Shown here: one piece after another, positions 8,006 to 16,589 of the stretch
Position numbering within the stretch: position 1 is the stretch's first letter
How the letters are laid out: every line of letters begins with the position of its first letter
Assembly: GCA_036489755.1 (NCBI GenBank)
Contig: DASXFD010000025.1
Span: 124,001 to 188,000 of the forward strand
Length of the DNA: 64,000 nucleotides
Reading direction: 5' to 3'
DNA from: JABFXX01 sp036489755
GTDB lineage: Bacteria; Myxococcota_A; Polyangia; Haliangiales; Haliangiaceae
Position numbers and translations under genes: made by a program
Notes under the pieces: generated by a model
Databases searched by the model: none
Told to the model about the DNA's origin: nothing
The model's input: the letters and a program-made list of their open reading frames with translations, nothing else

Positions 8006-9346
8006 CTAAAGCTCGACGTGCAGCCGGATCGACCCTACGAAGACTGGGCCGCGATCGGTGTTGAACCCAGGATGCGCGATCGCTTGGACATCGATCGCCG
8101 GGAAGATGCCTTTGTACGCACGGGCCGTGTAGTAGGCCTCGAGGATGTCCTCGCGGCCATAGCGCAATTTGCCGTCGCCGAGAATGAAGCCGAGACCGCC
8201 ATCCGCGAGGTAGGTCGCGTGGTCTCTCGAGAGTCCGTTGGTCACGCCGGCGAGACCGAGCTTGTCGCCGGGGCGTTTCCAGCGATCGCCGACGAGGTCG
8301 CCGCCGACCATCACGGTGTTATCGATCTCGGTATACACGAACGACTCGGTCTTCCCGTCGTTCCAGCCGATGCGCCCGAACACGTGTACGCCGGCGATCA
8401 CCTCCTGCTCGTCGTTGAGCCCGAAGCCGTACTTGAGCGTGCCGGGTTTACGCGTCTGCGTGATGTCGGGCGTGGTCACGATCAGCTCGTTGTATTCCGC
8501 GATCGCCACGCTGTAGGTGCCCATGTCGGCGTGGTTGGCGAACGCAAGCAGACGCAACTTCCCGGGATGGCCGGCGATGCACTCGTGCCACTCGCCTTCG
8601 ACTTGCTCGCCCCGCGCGTGGCCGATGCCATAGTCGTAGTCGATGCCGTTCGCGACCGTTGGCATCAAGAGCTCGCCGAGCCGCACCGCGAACTGCGGCG
8701 CGTCGTACTCGGCCTCGAGGCCCAGCGTGTAGCCGCGCGTGTCGGCGGCATAGTCGTAGGCCCCGTTGTTGTCGACGCTCCAATTCATGAACTGCTTGTG
8801 ACTGTCCGTGGCGCCTTCGTTTAGATCGAACCAGTCGACGGTCGACATCTTGCCGGCGCGGATCTCGATCCGGTGATCGGGCAACGCGGGAAATGGATGC
8901 AGCGGATCGCGATCGACGGTGACCCAATGATCCGACAGCGGGATGATCTGGTCGACGAACGCATGCGCGACGTACGGGACTGCGCCGAGCGACGGGTTAC
9001 GTACGACGTCGAGGTTCGTGAACCCGGCAATGCCGAGCGCCTCCGACAAACCGCTACCGCCGGCCGACTCGCCGGCGAGCACGATCGCGGTCAGGTGCGA
9101 GAGCCGATAGCTGCCGTAGATCGTCGCGACGTACGAGAGGGCGCGATGATCGTCGGGCAAGAAACTGTGCGCACCTTCGTACGGAGAGTCGAAGCCGGGC
9201 TGGAGCTGCCAGATGAAGTTGCCCTGTGCCGACAACCACCAGCGGGCATCGGGATGGGGCAGTACGTAGTCATCGGAATCGGCGAACGCGGCCGGAGCGA
9301 TCGCGAATATCGCGGCGCCGACTGCACACGCCACCGCAACGCGCAT
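8006..9346 (-). CDS. Carbohydrate-selective porin, OprB family
   Basis: This 446-residue outer-membrane protein of the OprB-type porin family probably admits sugars or other small solutes. A signal peptide (MRVAVACAVGAAIFAIAPAA, cleaved near AFA|DSDD) is followed by alternating beta strands. Typical segments are WLSAQGNFIWQLQPGF, LSYVATIYGSYRLSHLTAIV, IEIRAGKMSTVDWFDLNEGA and, near the end, REDILEAYYTARAYKGI with GPVFVGSIRLHVEL as the last strand. The frame extends to 9457, but that region overlaps the 5' flank next to ssrA and only the ATG at 9346 gives a normal signal peptide. It is transcribed in the same direction as ssrA just upstream. Confidence 0.85.
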   Translation of the reverse strand: MRVAVACAVGAAIFAIAPAAFADSDDYVLPHPDARWWLSAQGNFIWQLQPGFDSPYEGAHSFLPDDHRALSYVATIYGSYRLSHLTAIVLAGESAGGSGLSEALGIAGFTNLDVVRNPSLGAVPYVAHAFVDQIIPLSDHWVTVDRDPLHPFPALPDHRIEIRAGKMSTVDWFDLNEGATDSHKQFMNWSVDNNGAYDYAADTRGYTLGLEAEYDAPQFAVRLGELLMPTVANGIDYDYGIGHARGEQVEGEWHECIAGHPGKLRLLAFANHADMGTYSVAIAEYNELIVTTPDITQTRKPGTLKYGFGLNDEQEVIAGVHVFGRIGWNDGKTESFVYTEIDNTVMVGGDLVGDRWKRPGDKLGLAGVTNGLSRDHATYLADGGLGFILGDGKLRYGREDILEAYYTARAYKGIFPAIDVQAIAHPGFNTDRGPVFVGSIRLHVEL

Positions 9347-9463
9347 GGGCAAACGATGCGTGAACGTATTATGCGGATCAAGTTCCGCTAGCGTGCAACC
9401 GACCGGGATCGCATCACGCACTGGATCGCGGCGTTCGTCGACGCGGCGACGCGACAAGAAAAA

Positions 9464-9817
<354 letters not shown>

Positions 9818-9877
9818 ATGTCAAAGAACTGCAGAAGCATGGGGCCGCATCTGCGTCGGGTCAAGCGGGCTGCGAGC

Positions 9878-9883
9878 TACTCT
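9878..9883 (+). promoter_or_regulatory. -10 box of a probable leaderless promoter (GspC-like gene)
   Basis: TACTCT, then six bases (CGGCAA), then the ATG at 9890. No ribosome-binding site is visible. Confidence 0.5.
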
Positions 9884-9889
9884 CGGCAA

Positions 9890-10996
9890 ATGACTCGCTT
9901 CGCGCTCGTCGCGCTGGTCGCATGCGGCACGCCGCCGGTTCCTGCAGCGCCGTCGCCGGCGCACGACCACGAGCTGCGCGACGAGACGGTCACCGAAGGC
10001 AGCGCGCTGCACACGCGGATCTCGGGACACGACGTCGAGCTGGCGCGCCTGCCGATCGCCGAGCTGATCGGGCTGCCGATGTCGGGCAAGGCAGACGTCG
10101 CGGTCGACGTCGTGGTGCCGATCGACCACGGGAAGCGAGATTTTCGCGGCGCGAAGGGCAGCATCGACGCGCGGTGCGACGGCACGTGCCGGATCGGCGA
10201 CGACCAAGCGAAGCTGCGACTCGCGCGGAAGATCTCGATCAACTTCGGGCACATCGATCTGTCCGAGGTCGAGATCCACGCGACGATCGCCGGCGGGCAC
10301 GTGACGGTGACGCGCTGGACCGCAAAAGGCAGCGGCGGTATCGACGCGATCGTCGCCGGGCAGATCGATCTCGCGCGCGAGATCGACGACTCCGTGGTCG
10401 CCGGTTGCGTGCGCGTCGCGGATCCCGAGCTCGAAGGCGCGCTGAGCGGCGTGCACCCCGACTTCGAGATCGCGCCGCGCGCGAACGACGGCCGGCGCAA
10501 CGTGCGGATCGTCGGCACGCTCGGAGCGCCGCAGATGCTGATGCAGGTGTGCGACGGCTCGGTGCCGATCCCGCCGGATCGCCGGCCCGACGAGGTCGTC
10601 ACCGCGCCGCCGCCGCCGCCGCCTGCCGACGAAGATCTCGGCCCGTTCTTCGATCAGACCATCCATCAGGCGGGCACGAATCAGTACAACATCGATCGCG
10701 CGCTCGTCGATCGGCTGCTCGATAATCCGATGACCTTCGCGAAGGGCGCGCGCGTCGTGCCCGCGATGAAGAACGGCAAGGCGGGCGGCTTCAAGCTCTA
10801 CGCGATCCGGCCCGACTCGCTGTTCGCGCGACTCGGTTTCGAGAACGGCGACGCGCTCGTGCGCGTCAACGGATTTGATCTAACGACTGCCGATCAAGCG
10901 CTCGAGGTGTACGCGAAGCTGCGCGACGCGACGTCGCTGCAGATCGACCTCGAGCGGCGCGGACAACCGATCTCGATCACGCTCACGATCCAGTGA
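9890..10996 (+). CDS. GspC-like lipoprotein with C-terminal PDZ domain
   Basis: This is a 368-residue predicted lipoprotein (MTRFALVALVACG, lipobox LVAC). The middle part (about residues 55-230) is beta-rich and resembles the GspN family of type II secretion (RLPIAELIGLPMSGKADVAV). A proline tract (APPPPPPPADE) leads to the C-terminal 110 residues, which match the GspC homology-region/PDZ unit: ARVVPAMKNGKAGGFKLYAI, then RPDSLFARLGFENGDALVRV with NGFDLTTADQALEVY. In type II secretion, GspC couples the inner-membrane platform to the secretin; here the usual transmembrane anchor is replaced by a lipid anchor. No other Gsp genes flank it. The start is set by the lipoprotein signal and the -10 box six bases upstream. 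Confidence 0.72.
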   Translation: MTRFALVALVACGTPPVPAAPSPAHDHELRDETVTEGSALHTRISGHDVELARLPIAELIGLPMSGKADVAVDVVVPIDHGKRDFRGAKGSIDARCDGTCRIGDDQAKLRLARKISINFGHIDLSEVEIHATIAGGHVTVTRWTAKGSGGIDAIVAGQIDLAREIDDSVVAGCVRVADPELEGALSGVHPDFEIAPRANDGRRNVRIVGTLGAPQMLMQVCDGSVPIPPDRRPDEVVTAPPPPPPADEDLGPFFDQTIHQAGTNQYNIDRALVDRLLDNPMTFAKGARVVPAMKNGKAGGFKLYAIRPDSLFARLGFENGDALVRVNGFDLTTADQALEVYAKLRDATSLQIDLERRGQPISITLTIQ

Positions 10997-11118
10997 CCGG
11001 CTGCTGCGCTGGCCAGGCATGCGCGGTGGTCGGCTCGACGCGGCGCGCCGCGACGCGCTTTCGCGCGCTTGCCGGATGCGAACGCGCCGTTTCGTCGCCC
11101 GCGGGAGACGAATTCACG

Positions 11119-11134
11119 TGGCATTCCCACTGCA
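11119..11134 (+). promoter_or_regulatory. Sigma-54-type (-24/-12) promoter
   Basis: TGGCA (11119-11123) and CTGCA (11130-11134) place GG and GC exactly ten bases apart, matching the TGGCAC-N5-TTGCA consensus at nine of eleven defined positions. Predicted transcription start is near 11145, just before an AAGGAG ribosome-binding site (11151-11156) and the ATG at 11164. If real, expression needs sigma-54 and an enhancer-binding protein, neither in this window. Confidence 0.5.
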
Positions 11135-11163
11135 GAATCACTTCGCCCATAAGGAGCACGACG

Positions 11164-11535
11164 ATGTTCGAGACGATCACCGACGAAGAGCTGTGCCGCG
11201 CCAATGGCGGCGTGTCGATGAAGCTGACGCAGTACGGGTACCCGCACGATCCGGACGGCGATTCGGAGACGCGCAAAGGGCACGGCGCGTACTCGGATCT
11301 CGCAGCGAATCGCTCGGTCGCGATGACGGACTCGGGCCTCGCCGCGCTCGGCCTGACGCCCGCGCTGGTGCGCAGGGAGCACCCGTCGGTCGATGTTCAC
11401 CTCAAGGGTGGTGGCACGCTGACGCGTCGGATCGACGACCGCGCGCCCGAGCGCGACATGCGTACCGACATGTACATGCCGCAGGGCTTCAGCCGGAGCC
11501 TTCCGGATCACGCGGACGTCACGCTGCACCGCTAG
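11164..11535 (+). CDS. Small protein with double-glycine (bacteriocin-type) leader and possible double-psi beta-barrel core
   Basis: This 123-residue protein has an excellent ribosome-binding site (AAGGAG, spacing 7) that fixes the ATG at 11164. Residues 1-16, MFETITDEELCRANGG, fit the leader of class II bacteriocins and related peptides (hydrophobic/acidic helix with a -ELxxxxGG end), which peptidase-containing ABC exporters cut after GG. The remaining 107 residues are long for a bacteriocin. They contain YGYPHDPDGDSETRKGHGAY and RIDDRAPERDMRTDMYMPQG, reminiscent of double-psi beta-barrel proteins (RlpA/expansin-like, with a DDR-x-D-x-Y pattern). No exporter or modifying enzyme is adjacent. 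The leader is clear; the fold is tentative and the function unknown. Confidence 0.72.
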   Translation: MFETITDEELCRANGGVSMKLTQYGYPHDPDGDSETRKGHGAYSDLAANRSVAMTDSGLAALGLTPALVRREHPSVDVHLKGGGTLTRRIDDRAPERDMRTDMYMPQGFSRSLPDHADVTLHR

Positions 11536-11550
11536 TGTTATGACTGCGCG

Positions 11551-14500
11551 ATGCGCAGGTCGATCTTCGCGCCGCTGATTCTCGCGGCGGCATGCTCTCC
11601 CAAATCCACTCCAGCAGCGGTGTCACCAGCAGCTCCGGTGGCGCCGCCGGCGGCTCCTTCGAGCGGGCCGGCGGTCTTGGGCCAGCTCCACGAAGGCGAG
11701 CACGTCCGCGGTTTCTCGGTGCGTGCGGTGTACACCGACGACGCCGGTGCGCCGATCGGCGCGCGCTTCGTGCACGACCAGACGGGCTTCACCGTCGACT
11801 ACGTGCGGATCGAGAGCGCGCCGCAGGCTCATCTGTGGGTCACGACGTACCCGACGAGCGACAAAGGCGAGCCGCACACGCAAGAGCACTTGTTGCTCGG
11901 CAAAGGCAATCGCGGCCGCCGGCTCGGCTCGAACGAGGCGATGGCGCTGGTCACGTCGAGCGCGTACACCGAGCAGTGGCGCACGTCGTACACGTTCAAG
12001 ACGGTCGCCGGTCCCGACGCGTATTGGGGCGAGCTCGCCGATCATCTCGACGCGCTGCTCAACCCGGATTACACCGACGAGGAGATCCGGCGCGAGGTGC
12101 GCAACTTCGGCGTCGACAAGGCCGCGGATGGCACGTTGCGCCTCGAAGAGAAGGGCACCGTCTACAACGAGATGGTCGGCTACTACGAGAGCCCGGAGGC
12201 GGTCGCGGGGCGCGCGCTCGGCCAGCTCGTGTACGGCGCGACGCATCCGCTCGCGATGGACTCCGGCGGCTATCCGGCGGCGATCCGCACGATGACGCCC
12301 GCCGACATCCGCGCGTTTCACACGGCGCACTATCACCTCGCGAACATGGGGATGATCGGCGCGTATCCGTCGACGATGCCGCTCGACGCGGTGCTCGCGC
12401 GCACCGGCGAGATCCTCGCGAAGGCGGCCGGCCGCACCGGCAAGGTGTTCACCGAGGCCGATCTGCCGAAGCCGGCCGGAGCCGCGGCCGGCACGTCGCT
12501 GGTCGCCGACTATCCGTTCGGCGACACCGCGAATCCGAGCCCGATCATGCTCGAGTGGCCCGCGACGCGGCAGCTCGATCTCGCGGAGCGCACGCTCGCG
12601 GGCTTGTTCCTCGACGCGTTCGCCGGCGATTCGAGCACGCCGATCTATCACGCGCTCGTCGACAGCAAGACGCGCGTGCTCGATCTCGGCGCGACCGGGG
12701 TGAGCGCGAGCATCTCGGCCGACGAGGGCCAGCCGATCCAGCTCGAGCTCGCGGGCGTGCGATCCGACAAGCTCGACGTCGCGACGATCGGTCAGGTCCG
12801 CGACGTGATCGCGCGCGAGCTCGACAAGATCGCGAAGCTGCCCGACGGTGACCCGGCGCTCGTCGCGTTCGATCGCCAAGTGCAGAGCCGCGTGGTCGCG
12901 CTGCGGCGCCACCTCGCGAAGCTGCTCGACACGCCGCCGGGATTCGGCGAGCGCAACGAGGACTCGACGTGGATGATGCATCTCTACGAGCTCGGCCGCG
13001 CGCCGGGCTTCGTGAAGTCGCTGACGCTGCACGCGACACTCGCCGAGCTCGACGCGTTGCTCGCGAAGCGTGAGAACCCGTGGCGCACGCGCATCCACGC
13101 GTGGGGCCTCGACGGCGTGCCGTACGGCGTGGCGGCGCGACCGAGCCCGCAGCTGCGCAAGCAGCTCGATGCCGAGCGCGACCAGCGCATCGCCGCAGAG
13201 CTCGCTCGGCTCGCCAGCAAGTACGGCACGAAAGACGCGGCCGCGACGCTCGCGCGGTACGCCGCCGACTACGATCGCGCGACGCACGAGCTCGAGGCGC
13301 AAGCGCAGGCGGTCCAGTTGCCGCCGCTCGTCGCGAGCCCGCCGATGACGCTCGACGACTCGCTGCAATACGAGACCGGCGAAGCGCACGACATCCGCAC
13401 GTTCCGCGCGCACGTCGATTCGATGGCGAGCATGCGCGTGCAGCTCGCGTTCTCGGTCGCGCACGTCGCGGCGCCCGACGAGCTGTTCTATCTCGCGGCG
13501 CTGCCGGTGGTGATGCGCGAGGCGGGCGTGATCGAGGACGGCAAGCCGATCTCGGCGGCCGAGATGGAAGAACGGCTGCGCAAAGAAATTCTCGACCTGT
13601 CGGTCTACTACGTCGGCAATCCGCGCACGCATCGCACCGAGCTCGTCGTGTCGGGCGCCGGCAACGGCCCCACGGAGACGCGCGCGGCGCTCGCGTGGAT
13701 GGGCCGCGTGATGCACGCACCCGACCTGCGGCCCGAGAACGTGTCGCGGTTGCTCGACGTGCTCGCGCAGACCGAAACCGAGCTGCGCCAGCTCACGCTC
13801 GGCTACGAGGAGCACTGGGTCGACGATCCGCGCGATGCGTGGGCCGAGCAGGATGCCGTCGAGGCGCACGCGCGCTCGATGTTCACCGAGCTCCACGATC
13901 TGCATCGCATCCGCTGGCAGCTGTCGGATCCGCACGACGCGAAAGTGCTCGCCGAGGTCCAGGGCTTCCTCGGCAAGCTCGCCGGCGCGAAGTCGCTCAA
14001 GCGCACCGAGCTGGTCGAGCTGGCGGCGGCGCTCGCCGAGCAACGGGCGGCGAAGTCACCGGCGGCCAAGCGCATCACCGATGCCGTGGCTGCGTTGTCG
14101 CCGCCGGCGCGTGCGCTCGCGCAGCTCGCGGGCAAAGATCTCGCGACCACGCTCGGCGATCTGCCCGACGATTCGCTCGCGCGCGACTGGGACTACCTGT
14201 GCCGCGAGATGTCGAAGGACGTCGGCGTCGGTGCGACGCGCGCGCTCGGCGAGCTCGCCGGAATGATCGCGCTCGTCGCGCAGCCGGCGAACGCGCGGCT
14301 CGTCGAGATCGGCTCGGCGGCGAACGAGCAGGTGGTCGCGGGTGACGTCGATGCGCTGCTCGCCGGAATTCACGCCGCGCCTCACGCCGGCGCGCCGGGC
14401 GCGGCCCCCAAGGGCGTGCTGGCGGCGCGGCTCGCCGAGCGCGAACCGGCCGCCAAGCGCGGCGCGACGTTCGTCGGGCTCGTCGATCCGAGCATGTCGA

Positions 14501-15141
14501 GCGGCGTGTTTCTGAACCTCGCGCCCGCACCTTGGTACGGCAGCGCCGACGAGGCGTCGGTCGTCGACTACCTCGCGTCGAACCTCTACACCGGTCACGG
14601 CGGTCACTCGATCTACGCGAAGACGTGGGCGGCCGGGCTCGCGTACTCGAACGGGCTGCACCCGCACGTCCACGACGGCCTGATCGATTACTACGCCGAG
14701 CGCTGCCCGCTGTTGCCGCAGACCATCCGCTTCGTGATCGATCAGCTGAAGGCGCAAAAGCCCGACGCGAATATCGCGCGCTACGCGATCGCGAACGCGT
14801 TCGACTCGCGCATCGCCGACGCGTTCGAGCGCCGCGCCAGCGACATGGCCGCCGACCTCGTCGATGGCATTCCGCCCGATCTCGTGCGCGCGTTCCGCAG
14901 CCGCGTGCTCGAGCTCGCCAAGCGCGCCGATCTCGCCGACGTGCTCTACGCGCGCATGCCCGACGTCTACGGCAAGGTGCTACCCGGGCTCACGAAGCTC
15001 GATCCGGCCGCGACGTACTTCGTGATCGGGCCCGAGAAGCAGCTCGCCGCGTACGACGAGTATCTACGCGCGACGATCGGCAAGACGGCGCACCTGTTCC
15101 GCATCTATCCGCGCGACTTCTGGATCCCGGCGAAGATCTAG
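11551..15141 (+). CDS. M16 family zinc metallopeptidase, lipoprotein, long (presequence-protease-like) form
   Basis: This is a 1196-residue lipoprotein peptidase of the pitrilysin/insulinase family. The signal MRRSIFAPLILAAAC ends in lipobox AAAC (Cys15). The inverted zinc motif HxxEH is present as H109-T-Q-E112-H113, and the third zinc ligand is likely the Glu in the downstream YNEM segment. The length and sequence around the motif (GEPHTQEHLLLGKGNRG) fit the M16C group, such as mitochondrial presequence protease, in which four homologous domains form a closed chamber that degrades peptides. Here it would act at the cell surface or in the periplasm. A TATGAC box six bases upstream is a weak leaderless promoter candidate. 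A large antisense open frame is a shadow. Confidence 0.9.
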   Translation: MRRSIFAPLILAAACSPKSTPAAVSPAAPVAPPAAPSSGPAVLGQLHEGEHVRGFSVRAVYTDDAGAPIGARFVHDQTGFTVDYVRIESAPQAHLWVTTYPTSDKGEPHTQEHLLLGKGNRGRRLGSNEAMALVTSSAYTEQWRTSYTFKTVAGPDAYWGELADHLDALLNPDYTDEEIRREVRNFGVDKAADGTLRLEEKGTVYNEMVGYYESPEAVAGRALGQLVYGATHPLAMDSGGYPAAIRTMTPADIRAFHTAHYHLANMGMIGAYPSTMPLDAVLARTGEILAKAAGRTGKVFTEADLPKPAGAAAGTSLVADYPFGDTANPSPIMLEWPATRQLDLAERTLAGLFLDAFAGDSSTPIYHALVDSKTRVLDLGATGVSASISADEGQPIQLELAGVRSDKLDVATIGQVRDVIARELDKIAKLPDGDPALVAFDRQVQSRVVALRRHLAKLLDTPPGFGERNEDSTWMMHLYELGRAPGFVKSLTLHATLAELDALLAKRENPWRTRIHAWGLDGVPYGVAARPSPQLRKQLDAERDQRIAAELARLASKYGTKDAAATLARYAADYDRATHELEAQAQAVQLPPLVASPPMTLDDSLQYETGEAHDIRTFRAHVDSMASMRVQLAFSVAHVAAPDELFYLAALPVVMREAGVIEDGKPISAAEMEERLRKEILDLSVYYVGNPRTHRTELVVSGAGNGPTETRAALAWMGRVMHAPDLRPENVSRLLDVLAQTETELRQLTLGYEEHWVDDPRDAWAEQDAVEAHARSMFTELHDLHRIRWQLSDPHDAKVLAEVQGFLGKLAGAKSLKRTELVELAAALAEQRAAKSPAAKRITDAVAALSPPARALAQLAGKDLATTLGDLPDDSLARDWDYLCREMSKDVGVGATRALGELAGMIALVAQPANARLVEIGSAANEQVVAGDVDALLAGIHAAPHAGAPGAAPKGVLAARLAEREPAAKRGATFVGLVDPSMSSGVFLNLAPAPWYGSADEASVVDYLASNLYTGHGGHSIYAKTWAAGLAYSNGLHPHVHDGLIDYYAERCPLLPQTIRFVIDQLKAQKPDANIARYAIANAFDSRIADAFERRASDMAADLVDGIPPDLVRAFRSRVLELAKRADLADVLYARMPDVYGKVLPGLTKLDPAATYFVIGPEKQLAAYDEYLRATIGKTAHLFRIYPRDFWIPAKI

Positions 15142-15221
15142 CTCGCGCGGTGCGCACGAGGTGCAGCGTCTTGCGCTCTATTTTTTGCAACGCCGGTCAC
15201 GCGCGGCCCCACTTATCCACC

Positions 15222-16427
15222 ATGCGAGCTGTGCTGTTCCTCATCGCGTTGGGCTCGGTGGCGCATGCGAACCCGGTCGTCGTGGTGAGCGACCGAGCCG
15301 ACCTCGCCGGCGCGTTGGAAGTGGACCACGTCGAGGTCGTCGTCGAGCCGACGGCGACGCTGCCCGGCGAGCAAGTCCTCGATCGCGCGGCGGCCGCGCA
15401 ACACGTCGCGATGACACACGGCGCCTCGGCCGCCGTATGGGTGGAAAACAACGAGGTCTGGGTCGTCACCGCCGACGGCCGGACCGTCCGCCACGCTCCG
15501 ATCGAAGACGCGTCGAACCCACGCCTGTTCGCCGCGATCACGGCGAGCTTGCTCGACGAGCTCAGCGCGCCTCCCGAGAACCAGGCACAGGTCAGCGTCG
15601 ATGTCGCCATCACGCCGCCCGTCGTCGCGCCGGCCGCTGCCGACGTGGTCGCATCGGTCACGCCGGTCGAGGCAGGCGGCCGTCGATCGCCGATCTTCGA
15701 CATCGCCGCCGGCGGCTTCGTCGGCACGCGCGGCATGGGCTTCGGCGAATACCCGGGAGCCAATACGACGCCGTCGTACCCGAGCTCGGGCGTCGACGGC
15801 ATCGCGTTGCAGGCGTCGCTGTTTCCGCGCCCCGAGACGGAGCACGGCGACGATCTGACCGGCTTCGGCGCGACGTTCGAGATCCAACGTTCGATCGGCG
15901 CCACGGTCTCTGCGGACGACATGGTCAACGACACGTACGGCAACTACGGGCTCGACTACACGGCATGGGAGGTCGGCGCGCACTACCGGCACAAGACCGG
16001 CCGCTTTCTGCTCGACGGCATGGTCAGCTACGGCAACGCGACGTGGACGCTCGCCCCCGACTTTCCGGCGAGCGTGGCAGTCCCCAACACCGAGTACCAG
16101 TACATCGGCGCCGGCGTCGGCGTCGACTTTGCCTTCGCCGATCACGCGAGCATCGGGGTCGGCGGGCGCTACATGTACATGCTCTCGACCGGCGACGTCT
16201 CCGACATGGACTGGTACGGGCCGGGCACCGCGACAGGCGCGGGCCTCGACGCCAACGTCAAGGTCGCGCTCGGTGGCGCGCTCTACTTGCGCGCATTCGC
16301 CGAGTACCGCCGCGTGTTCATGAACTTCGACGGCTACGGCTCGCTGTCGGCGCCCGGCTACTCGGCGGTATCGGACATCACCGACTCCTGGCTCATGGCC
16401 GGCACGCAGATCGGCGCGTCGTTCTAG
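15222..16427 (+). CDS. Predicted outer-membrane beta-barrel protein with periplasmic N-domain
   Basis: This is a 401-residue secreted protein. A clear signal peptide (MRAVLFLIALGSVAHA) precedes a small alpha/beta domain of about 120 residues. A Pro/Ala/Val-rich linker follows, and then a beta-barrel of about 240 residues with strands ending in aromatic residues, such as FGATFEIQRSIGATV, AWEVGAHYRHKTGRFLLDGM and YLRAFAEYRRVFMNF. The last residue is Phe after GTQIGASF, as required for the outer-membrane assembly signal. Myxobacteria carry many proteins with this arrangement and unknown function. It follows the M16 peptidase after an 80-base gap. A long inverted repeat lies beyond its stop. Confidence 0.72.
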   Translation: MRAVLFLIALGSVAHANPVVVVSDRADLAGALEVDHVEVVVEPTATLPGEQVLDRAAAAQHVAMTHGASAAVWVENNEVWVVTADGRTVRHAPIEDASNPRLFAAITASLLDELSAPPENQAQVSVDVAITPPVVAPAAADVVASVTPVEAGGRRSPIFDIAAGGFVGTRGMGFGEYPGANTTPSYPSSGVDGIALQASLFPRPETEHGDDLTGFGATFEIQRSIGATVSADDMVNDTYGNYGLDYTAWEVGAHYRHKTGRFLLDGMVSYGNATWTLAPDFPASVAVPNTEYQYIGAGVGVDFAFADHASIGVGGRYMYMLSTGDVSDMDWYGPGTATGAGLDANVKVALGGALYLRAFAEYRRVFMNFDGYGSLSAPGYSAVSDITDSWLMAGTQIGASF

Positions 16428-16440
16428 CTGCAGGTGCGCT

Positions 16441-16455
16441 GTCCGAAATTCGGAC
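16441..16455. repeat. Perfect 15-base hairpin-like palindrome
   Basis: GTCCGAAATTCGGAC has seven-base arms around a central A. It lies 14 bases after the stop of the beta-barrel gene, in a gap holding two further hairpins. Confidence 0.6.
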
Positions 16456-16494
16456 CGCCGAAGCCATCGCGCTTCGAAAAAGGGGCTCCTTTTC

Positions 16495-16537
16495 AAATCG
16501 GTAATAACGGCGTTCCCAACCGCGTTATTACCGATTT
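16495..16537. terminator. 15-base perfect inverted repeat between convergent genes (likely bidirectional terminator)
   Basis: AAATCGGTAATAACG (16495-16509) and CGTTATTACCGATTT (16523-16537) are exact complements with a 13-base loop. They lie between the convergent beta-barrel gene (ends 16427) and MerR gene (ends 16590). The arms are A+T-rich at their bases, giving short T runs on both strands. A weaker hairpin GAAAAAGG/CCTTTTC lies immediately before it. An operator role is possible instead. Confidence 0.5.
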
Positions 16538-16589
16538 CGGATCGGGGTACGTTTTCGGTTCGTGATGGCCTTCGCGCCAGGCTCAGTCG

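Noticed and set aside
9440..9463. Rho-independent terminator after ssrA
   Set aside because: A short run of T on the minus strand follows the CCA end, but no stable stem precedes it apart from the tmRNA itself.
11623..14043. An 806-codon open frame on the minus strand inside the M16 peptidase gene
   Set aside because: It is Arg/His/Ala-rich, has no recognisable motif and lies wholly antisense to a gene with a zinc motif and lipobox; long antisense frames are expected at this G+C content.
15200..15221. Leaderless -10 box before the beta-barrel gene at 15222
   Set aside because: TATCCA is present but too close and lacks the final T; left unassigned.
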